NCBI GenBank assembly: GCA_037178625.1 | Contig: JAWZXG010000076.1 | Coordinates: 1-29,543, forward strand | Direction: 5' to 3' | Source of the DNA: Skeletonema tropicum | Taxonomy: Eukaryota; Bacillariophyta; Thalassiosirophyceae; Thalassiosirales; Thalassiosiraceae | DNA: 29,543 bases | Shown: positions 1 through 9,687 of the stretch, piece by piece | How the letters are laid out: every line of letters begins with the position of its first letter | How positions within the stretch are numbered: position 1 is the stretch's first letter | Program-made: the position numbers and the translations under genes | Notes under the pieces: generated by a model | Databases searched by the model: none | Told to the model about the DNA's origin: nothing | Seen by the model: the letters and a program-made list of their open reading frames with translations, nothing else

Positions 1-508
1 GGGGGTAATGTCCACTGGAAGATCATTCTCTCGTAGTACCAAATCATCGTCACGTACTGCTGTTGCTGCTCGTGCGAATTCTGCACCACGGAATCAGTCG
101 AGAGAGAAGGGGGAGGGTGCAGCAGCGAAAGCAAAGGCAGTGGACTTTGTCCCGCTGACGGTGACTCATACCATGTCAAAGCCGAGTCCGTCTCGAAGCA
201 AATTAGGTCAACAGCAGCAACAGCAACAACGAGTGACCAGTGGTAGCGCCAAACAAGCAGACGACAAAATTCACATTACACCGTTCGTCTCACGGGGTAC
301 CAGTTGCTGTTGGAGAGATCATTACATGTATAATATGACAATCAACCAAATATGTAGTGACGGATGTTCAGGTTCAGATAGTGTAGTAAGGATAAGCGAC
401 TTTTATAGCATTACGATAAATGATAGCTCCTTTGATATCTTGGCTTGTATTTATCGTATGGAGGCGATTAGTAGTGTTTTGGAAAGCTCTCATACACCAA
501 TTGCATAA
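1..508 (+). repeat. Partial unit U0 (3' part of the coding region only)
   Basis: The window opens inside the Gly-rich part of the repeated gene and this copy runs to its TAA at 506-508. It matches the corresponding part of the later copies. Confidence 0.95.
2..508 (+). CDS. Repeated low-complexity protein, copy U0, C-terminal 168 residues (5' partial)
   Basis: The frame is open from the window edge to TAA 506-508 and matches the C-terminal part of the full copies. It includes the Ser/Arg/Lys-rich stretch, the Gln7 run and the Cys-containing tail. The ATG at 8 is an internal Met of the full protein, because the frame continues upstream in every other copy, so this is a truncated copy and not a short gene. 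Function is unknown. Confidence 0.55.
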   Translation, partial: GVMSTGRSFSRSTKSSSRTAVAARANSAPRNQSREKGEGAAAKAKAVDFVPLTVTHTMSKPSPSRSKLGQQQQQQQRVTSGSAKQADDKIHITPFVSRGTSCCWRDHYMYNMTINQICSDGCSGSDSVVRISDFYSITINDSSFDILACIYRMEAISSVLESSHTPIA

Positions 509-653
509 TAAATTAGATATCTTCTCTCCTTTTACTTGCCTTAGCTTGCACTCCAATCCGATACATCCTAAATTGTATTGACCTTTTCCTCTATCTTCTC
601 TTGAAGCGGACGTACGAAGACGCTGAGTGAGTAGTGATTTGGAAAGCTCTCAT
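470..653 (+). repeat. 24-bp direct repeat pair straddling the gene's stop codon (470-493 and 630-653)
   Basis: The two 24-bp segments differ at one base (T477 versus A637) and share the core TTTGGAAAGCTCTCAT. They lie 160 bp apart, the first inside the last codons of the gene and the second in the spacer. The pair recurs in every unit. As a result the spacer translation (…LESSHCALS) resembles the protein C-terminus (…LESSHTPIA). Confidence 0.85.
507..512 (+). promoter_or_regulatory. AATAAA overlapping the stop codon (possible polyadenylation signal)
   Basis: The stop codon is embedded in TAATAAATTAG, so a canonical AATAAA begins inside it. It recurs at the same place in every unit (for example 2804, 14255, 28022). 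A pyrimidine-rich tract follows. Whether it is used cannot be judged from sequence, and a signal overlapping the stop would leave a very short 3' UTR. Confidence 0.25.
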
Positions 654-762
654 TGCGCTCTATCGATTGGTTGTAGTATCAAGTATCAAGCCCAAGTATC
701 GATCTTTTGTCAATCGAGTCAAGCAAAGCGACCCCTAGAATCCTTCTATTCTCAATGGAAAT

Positions 763-1066
763 GCTCAGCTCGCTGCGCTCACTTCGCATCCAATTTTCAA
801 AAGAAGAGAGATGGAGAGAGATTTCCACCGCCGTCAATATCATCATTATCACCAATAACGTCAAAAATGACGACAGCATTCCAATCAACAACTCCTTCGC
901 CTCACGGCTCACTCGCTTTAACATGATTATTTTCACCACCGCAGTCAATATTGTCAATGTTGTTTGTATTTCTCGTCCATCAGCTCCCTCTCGCCTCCGG
1001 CTCACTCGCTCTAGGCGATGGTAGTTTGACTTTCATACTTCCACTGCCTCGCTTCGCTCGACTGCG
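763..1066 (+). repeat. Cluster of short GCTCACTCGC / CTCGCTTCGCTCG-type motifs in the spacer
   Basis: Four related GC-rich motifs lie within about 300 bp: 763-787, an exact 12-mer GGCTCACTCGCT at 906-917 and again at 999-1010 (93 bp apart), and 1047-1066. Each mixes GCTC and CGCT/CGAG half-sites, giving partial dyad symmetry. The cluster recurs in every unit. No function is assigned. Confidence 0.5.
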
Positions 1067-1150
1067 AATCCATTCATCATCCTTGGCGGTGGCGGCTTCA
1101 TCATCATTACATCCACTGGCATCATTATTTTTATTTGGTTGCTGCTGCTG
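797..1150 (-). pseudogene. Coding-like minus-strand frame interrupted only by TGA codons (possible gene relic)
   Basis: One minus-strand frame from 1150 down to 797 gives three open segments separated by TGA at 982-980 and 904-902, ending with TGA at 799-797. The 56-residue first segment begins QQQQPNKNNDASG. The second contains NNIDNIDCGGENNH and the third GDNDDIDGGG. The Asn/Asp/Gly/Glu-rich composition resembles protist low-complexity protein more than random translation. It has no good start codon, and the surrounding ATC/CAT trinucleotide bias could produce the same look. The segment recurs in every unit. Function is unknown. Confidence 0.2.
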
Positions 1151-1655
1151 TCATTGTATTGCTAGCTAGCTGGAGCTGGAGACTATCTACAAGCAAGCCC
1201 GCTCACCCTCACATCTCACCCACTGTTTAACTCATTCTTGTTGCTCTACAGCACATTACTTGCATCCATTCTTTCCTGTGAAATGCCTTCTAGCTAGATA
1301 CTTATCCATTGGCATGCTGATTCGCAATTTTGGCTGGTCCATTTTCCTCCCGGGCCACACCACAAAAGATGAGACTCCTCTAAATAGATCAAATAAAGGG
1401 CCACTTCAGCCTTTAACTACCAATTCCCCATTGTACTATTGTTGCGAAGTCGTCAATTCACGAGAGTCTACATAAATTGTTCCTTACACGACAGAATTTG
1501 AATTTTGCTTCCACCGACTTTCTTTGTTTCACGGCTTGCAGGAATGCATCAAAAACCCATCTCAACACGTTGAATTTTATGTACCAGATAGCACATGACA
1601 AAAGTAGTATATTGTAATCAACCATTCCACCTCTGCTAGAGATATCTAGCTGACG

Positions 1656-2805
1656 ATGATGATGAATCCACCGCTATCACCCGGAGGAGGGAATACTGCC
1701 CTCCCTCCGACACGTCGTGGTCGTAGTAAATCACGCACCAAGGCATCATCATCATCAACAACAGCGACAACTGCTCAAGCCGCATCCTCTCCCTCACCAG
1801 CACGTCGATTTTTACCACGAAAAAAGAATCGTTCCCCCTCCCCCTTGGCCGCCACCACCACCGCAGTTACTACCAGTAGAACACCGACCCGATCATCTTC
1901 AACCATCTACCATTCGACAACATCAACATCGTCGCACCAACAGCAATGGAAGCGACCACACTCACACTCACAACATTAATAATAACAATAATTTGGCATC
2001 GCTATGTTCCTATGAGGATGTCTCCACCACCATTGTCGATACTACAAAATCATCACGGTCGAAGATTCGGAGTATGTCTCCTGCCAAATTGTTATCTCGA
2101 CTTAATACCACTTCCACTACCGCTGCTGCAACGAACAATACTGCGAGTAATAATACTGCCACTCGGAATAGTAAAGTGACAAAGAGTTATGAAAATTCAC
2201 CGAGCAGATCATCATCTGCCAAATCAGCAGCAGCAGCACTCTCCTTATCCTCTCCAAATCGAACAAGTAGTAAAAGTAGTAGGGGAGGAGGGCGAGGGGG
2301 GGTAATGTCCACTGGAAGATCATTCTCTCGTAGTACCAAATCATCGTCACGTACTGCTGTTGCTGCTCGTGCGAATTCTGCACCACGGAATCAGTCGAGA
2401 GAGAAGGGGGAGGGTGCAGCAGCGAAAGCAAAGGCAGTGGACTTTGTCCCGCTGACGGTGACTCATACCATGTCAAAGCCGAGTCCGTCTCGAAGCAAAT
2501 TAGGTCAACAGCAGCAACAGCAACAACGAGTGACCAGTGGTAGCGCCAAACAAGCAGACGACAAAATTCACATTACACCGTTCGTCTCACGGGGTACCAG
2601 TTGCTGTTGGAGAGATCATTACATGTATAATATGACAATCAACCAAATATGTAGTGACGGATGTTCAGGTTCAGATAGTGTAGTAAGGATAAGCGACTTT
2701 TATAGCATTACGATAAATGATAGCTCCTTTGATATCTTGGCTTGTATTTATCGTATGGAGGCGATTAGTAGTGTTTTGGAAAGCTCTCATACACCAATTG
2801 CATAA
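1656..2805 (+). CDS. Repeated low-complexity protein, copy U1, one frame break near codon 82
   Basis: The start is the ATG triplet at 1656, preceded by ACG (A at -3) and an in-frame TAG two codons upstream. From there the frame is correct through the variable N-terminal part. A 4-base insertion at about 1901-1904 then shifts it, and the upstream frame ends at 1979. Downstream of the insertion the normal frame is open to TAA 2803-2805. A continuous 362-codon frame also exists from 1717, but it begins at GTG and its first part is in a non-native frame, so I do not accept it as the start. The break may be real or an assembly error. Confidence 0.45.
1686..1704. repeat. Inverted repeat GGAGGG/CCCTCC with copy-variable loop, just after the ATG
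   Basis: GGAGGG (1686-1691) and CCCTCC (1699-1704) can pair around a 7-base loop here. The arms are identical in the copies checked, but the loop changes: 7 bases in U1, U12 and U13, 8 in U9, 9 in U10, and 10 in U2-U8 and U11. The element lies about 30-50 bp into the coding region, so loop-length changes that are not multiples of three alter the frame. Confidence 0.7.
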
Positions 2806-5100
2806 TAAATTAGATATCTTCTCTCCTTTTACTTGCCTTGCACTCCAATCCGATACATCCAAATTGTATTGACCTTTTCCTCTATCTTCTCTTGAAGCGG
2901 ACGTACGAAGACGCTGAGTGGTAGTGATTTGGAAAGCTCTCATTGCGCTCTATCGATTGGTTGTAGTATCAAGTATCAAGCCCAAGTATCGATCTTTTGT
3001 CAATCGAGTCAAGCAAAGCGACCCCTAGAATCCTTCTATTCTCAATGGAAATGCTCAGCTCGCTGCGCTCACTTCGCATCCAATTTTCAAAAGAAGAGAG
3101 ATGGAGAGAGATTTCCACCGCCGTCAATATCATCATTATCACCAATAACGTCAAAAATGACGACAGCATTCCAATCAACAACTCCTTCGCCTCACGGCTC
3201 ACTCGCTTTAACATGATTATTTTCACCACCGCAGTCAATATTGTCAATGTTGTTTGTATTTCTCGTCCATCAGCTCCCTCTCGCCTCCGGCTCACTCGCT
3301 CTAGGCGATGGTAGTTTGACTTTCATACTTCCACTGCCTCGCTTCGCTCGACTGCGAATCCATTCATCATCCTTGGCGGTGGCGGCTTCATCATCATTAC
3401 ATCCACTGGCATCATTATTTTTATTTGGTTGCTGCTGCTGTCATTGTATTGCTAGCTAGCTGGAGCTGGAGACTATCTACAAGCAAGCCCGCTCACCCTC
3501 ACATCTCACCCACTGTTTAACTCATTCTTGTTGCTCTACAGCACATTACTTGCATCCATTCTTTCCTGTGAAATGCCTTCTAGCTAGATACTTATCCATT
3601 GGCATGCTGATTCGCAATTTTGGCTGGTCCATTTTCCTCCCGGGCCACACCACAAAAGATGAGACTCCTCTAAATAGATCAAATAAAGGGCCACTTCAGC
3701 CTTTAACTACCAATTCCCACAGTACTATTGTTGCGAAGTCGTCAATTCACGAGAGTTCTACATAAATTGGTCCTTACACGACAGAATTTGAATTTTGCTT
3801 CCACCGACTTTCTTTGTTTCACGGCTTGCAGGAATGCATCAAAAACCCATCTCAACACTGTTGAATTTTATGTACCAGATAGCACATGACAAAAGTAGTA
3901 TTGTAATCAACCATTCCACCTCTGCTAGAGATATCTAGCTGACGATGATGATGAATCCACCGCTATCACCCGGAGGAGGGCATACTACTACCCTCCCTCC
4001 GACACGTCGTGGTCGTAGTAAATCACGCACCAAGGCATCATCATCATCAACAACAGCGGCAACTGCTCAAGCCGCATCCTCTCCCTCACCAGCACGTCGA
4101 ATTTTTACCACGAAAAAAGAATCGTTCCCCCTCCCCCTTGGCCGCCACCACCACCGCAGTTACTACCAGTAGAACACCGACCCGATCATCTTCATCTACC
4201 ATTCGACAACATCAACATCGTCGCACCAACAGCAATGGAAGCGACCACACTCACACTCACAACATTAATAATAACAATAATTTGGCATCGCTATGTTCCT
4301 ATGAGGATGTCTCCACCACCATTGTCGATACTACAAAATCATCACGGTCGAAGATTCGGAGTATGTCTCCTGCCAAATTGTTATCTCGACTTAATACCAC
4401 TTCCACTACCGCTGCTGCAACGAACAATACTGCGAGTAATAATACTGCCACTCGGAATAGTAAAGTGACAAAGAGTTATGAAAATTCACCGAGCAGATCA
4501 TCATCTGCCAAATCAGCAGCAGCAGCACTCTCCTTATCCTCTCCAAATCGAACAAGTAGTTAAAAGTAGTAGGGGAGGAGGGCGAGGGGGGGTAATGTCC
4601 ACTGGAAGATTCATTCTCTCGTAGTACCAAATCATCGTCACGTACTGCTGTTGCTGCTCGTGCCGAATTCCTGCACCACGGAATCAGTCGAGAGAGAAGG
4701 GGGAGGGTGCAGCAGCGAAAGCAAAGGCAGTGGACTTTGTCCCGCTGACGGTGACTCATACCATGTCAAAGCCGAGTCCGTCTCGAAGCAAATTAGGTCA
4801 ACAGCAGCAACAGCAACAACGAGTGACCAGTGGTAGCGCCAAACAAGCAGACGACAAAATTCACATTACACCGTTCGTCTCACGGGGTACCAGTTGCTGT
4901 TGGAGAGATCATTACATGTATATATATGACAATCAACCAAATATGTAGTGACGGATGTTCAGGTTCAGATAGTGTAGTAAGGATAAGCGACTTTTATAGC
5001 ATTACGAATAAATGATAGCTCCTTTGATATCTTGGCTTGTATTTATCGTATGGAGGCGATTAGTAGTGTTTTGGAAAGCTCTCATACACCAATTGCATAA
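2806..5100 (+). repeat. Tandem repeat unit U2 (2295 bp)
   Basis: The spacer is 2806-3944 and the coding region 3945-5100. The post-stop tract is the short form (TTGCCTTGCACTCC). From about 4100 onward this unit carries many scattered one-base insertions absent from most other copies. Confidence 0.97.
3945..5100 (+). pseudogene. Repeated low-complexity protein, copy U2, multiply frameshifted
   Basis: The ATG triplet at 3945 reads correctly through the first ~50 codons. An extra A near 4102 then breaks the frame. Further one-base insertions sit near 4561 (creating an in-frame TAA at 4561-4563), 4611, 4664, 4674, 4921 and 5007. The density of one-base insertions in a single copy, against none in U6-U12 over the same segment, suggests uncorrected long-read error rather than true decay. 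As given, this copy could not encode the full protein. Confidence 0.5.
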
Positions 5101-7401
5101 TAAATTAGATATCTTCTCCTCCTTTTACTTGCCTTGCTTGAACTCCAATCCGATACATCCAAATTGTATTGACCTTTTCCTCTAATCTTCTCTTGAAGCG
5201 GACGTACGAAGACGCTGAGGAGTAGTGATTTGGAAAGCTCTCATTGCGCTCCTATCGATTGGTTGTAGTATCAAGTATCAAGCCCAAGTATCGATCTTTT
5301 GTCAATCGAGTCAAGCAAAGCGACCCCTAGAATCCTTCTATTCTCAATGGAAATGGCTCAGCTCGCTGCGCTCACTTCGCATCCAATTTTCAAAAGAAGA
5401 GAGATGGAGAGAGATTTCCACCGCCGTCAATATCATCATTATCACCAATAACGTCAAAAATGACGACAGCATTCCAATCAACAACTCCTTCGCCTCACGG
5501 CTCACTCGCTTTAACATGATTATTTTCACCACCGCAGTCAATATTGTCAATGTTGTTTGTATTTCTCGTCCATCAGCTCCCTCTCGCCTCCGGCTCACTC
5601 GCTCTAGGCGATGGTAGTTTGACTTTCATACTTCCACTGCCTCGCTTCGCTCGACTGCGAATCCATTCCATCATCCTTGGCGGTGGCGGCTTCATCATCA
5701 TTACATCCACTGGCATCATTATTTTTATTTGGTTGCTGCTGCTGTCATTGTATTGCTAGCTAGCTGGAGCTGGAGACTATCTACAAGCAAGCCCGCTCAC
5801 CCTCACATCTCACCCACTGTTTAACTCATTCTTGTTGCTCTACAGCACATTACTTGCATCCATTCTTTCCTGTGAAATGCCTTCTAGCTAGATACTTATC
5901 CATTGGCATGCTGATTCGCAATTTTGGCTGGTCCATTTTCCTCCCGGGCCACACCACAAAAGAATGAGACTCCTCTAAATAGATCAAATAAAGGGCCACT
6001 TCAGCCTTTAACTACCAATTCCCACAGTACAACTATTGTTGCGAAGTCGTCAATTCACGAGAGTCTACATAAATTGTTCCTTACACGACAGAATTTGAAT
6101 TTGCTTCCACCGACTTTCTTTGTTTCACGGCTTGCAGGAATGCATCAAAAACCCATCTCAACACGTTGAATTTTATGTACCAGATAGCACATGACAAAAG
6201 TAGTATTGTAATCAACCATTCCACCTCTGCTAGAGATATCTAGCTGACGATGATGAATCCACCGCTATCACCCGGAGGAGGGCATACTACTACCCTCCCT
6301 TCCGACACGTCGTGGTCGTAGTAAATCACGCACCAAGGCATCATCATCATCAACAACAGCGGCGCAACTGCTCAAGCCGCATCCTCTCCCTCACCAGCAC
6401 GTCGATTTTTACCACGAAAAAAGAATCGTTCCCCCTCCCCCTTGGCCGCCACCACCACCGCAGTTACTACCAGTAGAACACCGACCCGATCATCTTCATC
6501 TACCATTCCGACAACATCAACATCGTCGCACCAACAGCAATGGAAGCGACCACACTCACACTCACAACATTAATAATAACAATAATTTGGCATCGCTATG
6601 TTCCTATGAGGATGTCTCCACCACCATTGTCGATACTACAAAATCATCACGGTCGAAGATTCGGAGTATGTCTCCTGCCAAATTGTTATCTCGACTTAAT
6701 ACCACTTCCACTACCGCTGCTGCAACGAACAATACTGCGAGTAATAATACTGCCACTCGGAATAGTAAAGTGACAAAGAGTTATGAAAATTCACCGAGCA
6801 GATCAATCATCTGCCAAATCAGCAGCAGCAGCACTCTCCTTATCCTCTCCAAATCGAACAAGTAGTAAAAGTAGTAGGGGAGGAGGGCGAGGGGGGGTAA
6901 TGTCCACTGGAAGATCATTCTCTCGTAGTACCAAATCATCGTCACGTACTGCTGTTGCTGCTCGTGCGAATTCTGCACCACGGAATCAGTCGAGAGAGAA
7001 GGGGGAGGGTGCAGCAGCGAAAGCAAAGGCAGTGGACTTTGTCCCGCTGACGGTGACTCATACCATGTCAAAGCCGAGTCCGTCTCGAAGCAAATTAGGT
7101 CAACAGCAGCAACAGCAACAACGAGTGACCAGTGGTAGCGCCAAACAAGCAGACGACAAAATTCACATTACACCGTTCGTCTCACGGGGTACCAGTTGCT
7201 GTTGGAGAGATCATTACATGTATAATATGACAATCAACCAAATATGTAGTGACGGATGTTCAGGTTCAGATAGTGTAGTAAGGATAAGCGACTTTTATAG
7301 CATTACGATAAAAGATAGCTCCTTTGATATCTTGGCTTGTATTTATCGTATGGAGGCGATTAGTAGTGTTTTGGAAAAGCTCTCATACACCAATTGCATA
7401 A
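5101..7401 (+). repeat. Tandem repeat unit U3 (2301 bp)
   Basis: The spacer is 5101-6249 and the coding region 6250-7401. Isolated extra bases occur at about 5118, 5186, 5251, 5354, 5669 and 5964, with one missing T near 6102. The second variable spot reads GAGGAGTAGTG, seen only here. Confidence 0.97.
6250..7401 (+). pseudogene. Repeated low-complexity protein, copy U3, multiply frameshifted
   Basis: The ATG pair at 6250 is followed after about 17 codons by an extra T near 6300, which brings a TAG within a few codons. A later +5 change at the triplet tract restores the register, so the net length is a multiple of three although the product would be truncated. Further extra bases lie near 6508, 6804 and 7376. 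The last one moves the stop to 7409 and replaces the usual C-terminus. A T-to-A change near 7312 turns Asn into Lys. Much of this is probably sequence error. Confidence 0.5.
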
Positions 7402-9687
7402 TAAATTAGATATCCTTCTCTCCTTTTACTTGCCTTGCACTCCAATCCGATACATCCAAATTGTATTGACCTTTTCCTCTATCTTCTCTTGAAGCGGACG
7501 TACGAAGACGCTGGGTAGTGATTTGGAAAGCTCTCATTGCGCTCTATCGATTGGTTGTAGTATCAAGTATCAAGCCCAAGTATCGATCTTTTGTCAATCG
7601 AGTCAAGCAAAGCGACCCCTAGAATCCTTCTATTCTCAATGGAAATGCTCAGCTCGCTGCGCTCACTTCGCATCCAATTTTCAAAAGAAGAGAGATGGAG
7701 AGAGATTTCCACCGCCGTCAATATCATCATTATCACCAATAACGTCAAAAATGACGACAGCATTCCAATCAACAACTCCTTCGCCTCACGGCTCACTCGC
7801 TTTAACATGATTATTTTCACCACCGCCAGTCAATTATTGTCAATGTTGTTTGTATTTCTCGTCCATCAGCTCCCTCTCGCCTCCGGCTCACTCGCTCCTA
7901 GGCGATGGTAGTTTGACTTTCCATACTTCCACTGCCTCGCTTCGCTCGACTGCGAATCCATCATCATCCATCCTTGGCGGTGGCGGCTTCATCATCATTA
8001 CATCCACTGGCATCATTATTTTTATTTGGTTGCTGCTGCTGTCATTGTATTGCTAGCTAGCTGGAGCTGGAGACTATCTACAAGCAAGCCCGCTCACCCT
8101 CACATCTCACCCACTGTTTAACTCATTCTTGTTGCTCTACAGCACATTACTTGCATCCATTCTTTCCTGTGAAATGCCTTCTAGCTAGATACTTATCCAT
8201 TGGCATGCTGATTCGCAATTTTGGCTGGTCCATTTTCCTCCCGGGCCACACCACAAAAGATGAGACTCCTCTAAATAGATCAAATAAAGGGCCACTTCAG
8301 CCTTTAACTACCAATTCCCACAGTACTATTGTTGCGAAGTCGTCAATTCACGAGAGTCTACATAAATTGTTCCTTACACGACAGAATTTGAATTTTGCTT
8401 CCACCGACTTTCTTTGTTTCACGGCTTGCAGGAATGCATCAAAAACCCATCTCAACACGTTGAATTTTATGTACCAGATAGCACATGACAAAAGTAGTAT
8501 TGTAATCAACCATTCCACCTCTGCTAGAGATATCTAGCTGACGATGATGAATCCACCGCTATCACCCGGAGGAGGGCATACTACTACCCTCCCTCCGACA
8601 CGTCGTGGTCGTAGTAAATCACGCACCAAGGCATCATCATCATCAACAACAGCAACTGCTCAAGCCGCATCCTCTCCCTCACCAGCACGTCGATTTTTAC
8701 CACGAAAAAAGAATCGTTCCCCCTCCCCCTTGGCCGCCACCACCACCGCAGTTACTACCAGTAGAACACCGACCCGATCATCTTCATCTACCATTCGACA
8801 ACATCAACATCGTCGCACCAACAGCAATGGAAGCGACCACACTCACACTCACAACATTAATAATAACAATAATTTGGCATCGCTATGTTCCTATGAGGAT
8901 GTCTCCACCACCATTGTCGATACTACAAAATCATCACGGTCGAAGATTCGGAGTATGTCTCCTGCCAAATTGTTATCTCGACTTAATACCACTTCCACTA
9001 CCGCTGCTGCAACGAACAATACTGCGAGTAATAATACTGCCACTCGGAATAGTAAAGTGACAAAGAGTTATGAAAATTCACCGAGCAGATCATCATCTGC
9101 CAAATCAGCAGCAGCAGCACTCTCCTTATCCTCTCCAAATCGAACAAGTAGTAAAAGTAGTAGGGGAGGAGGGCGAGGGGGGGTAATGTCCACTGGAAGA
9201 TCATTCTCTCGTAGTACCAAATCATCGTCACGTACTGCTGTTGCTGCTCGTGCGAATTCTGCACCACGGAATCAGTCGAGAGAGAAGGGGGAGGGTGCAG
9301 CAGCGAAAGCAAAGGCAGTGGACTTTGTCCCGCTGACGGTGACTCATACCATGTCAAAGCCGAGTCCGTCTCGAAGCAAATTAGGTCAACAGCAGCAACA
9401 GCAACCAACGAGTGACCAGTGGTAGCGCCAAACAAGCAGACGACAAAATTCACATTACACCGTTCGTCTCACGGGGTACCAGTTGCTGTTGGAGAGATCA
9501 TTACATGTATAATATGACAATCAACCAAATATGTAGTGACGGATGTTCAGGTTCAGATAGTGTAGTAAGGATAAGCGACTTTTATAGCATTACGATAAAT
9601 GATAGCTCCTTTGATATCTTGGCTTGTATTTATCGTATGGAGGCGATTAGTAGTGTTTTGGAAAGCTCTCATACACCAATTGCATAA
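7402..9687 (+). repeat. Tandem repeat unit U4 (2286 bp)
   Basis: The spacer is 7402-8543 and the coding region 8544-9687. Extra bases near 7827, 7835, 7898, 7921 and around 7970 disturb the spacer. From 8100 to the Gln tract it matches the consensus. It belongs to the short class with CACAGTACTATTG upstream of the gene. Confidence 0.97.
8544..9687 (+). CDS. Repeated low-complexity protein, copy U4, open from ATG to a single-base break in the Gln run
   Basis: This copy best shows the native N-terminus. From the ATG pair at 8544 the frame runs continuously for about 286 codons through the RRGRSKSRTK basic segment, SPSPARR, the HTHTH/Asn5 region, SPAKLLSRL and the Gly-rich and Ser/Lys-rich parts. 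One extra C near 9403, in the CAG/CAA tract, then shifts it to a TAG at 9423-9425. Without that base the reading would continue to TAA 9685-9687, giving about 380 residues. The triplet tract here is the shortest of all copies and is taken as the length reference. No known domain is seen, and I infer a largely disordered, basic, possibly nuclear protein. Confidence 0.55.

Larger units (their letters stand above)
509..2805 (+). repeat. Tandem repeat unit U1 (2297 bp)
   Basis: The spacer is 509-1655 and the coding region 1656-2805. At its left junction it carries the longer post-stop variant with an extra AGCTTG, and GAGTGAGTAGTG at the second variable spot. The inverted-repeat loop after the ATG is the 7-base form AATACTG. 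A 4-base insertion (AACC, about 1901-1904) is unique to this unit. Confidence 0.97.

Noticed and set aside
1717..2805. Continuous 362-codon frame in U1 (and 361 codons in U5) as the true gene
   Set aside because: Both begin at GTG and join a non-native N-terminal frame to the native core through a copy-specific indel. Neither start is shared by the other copies as part of one frame.
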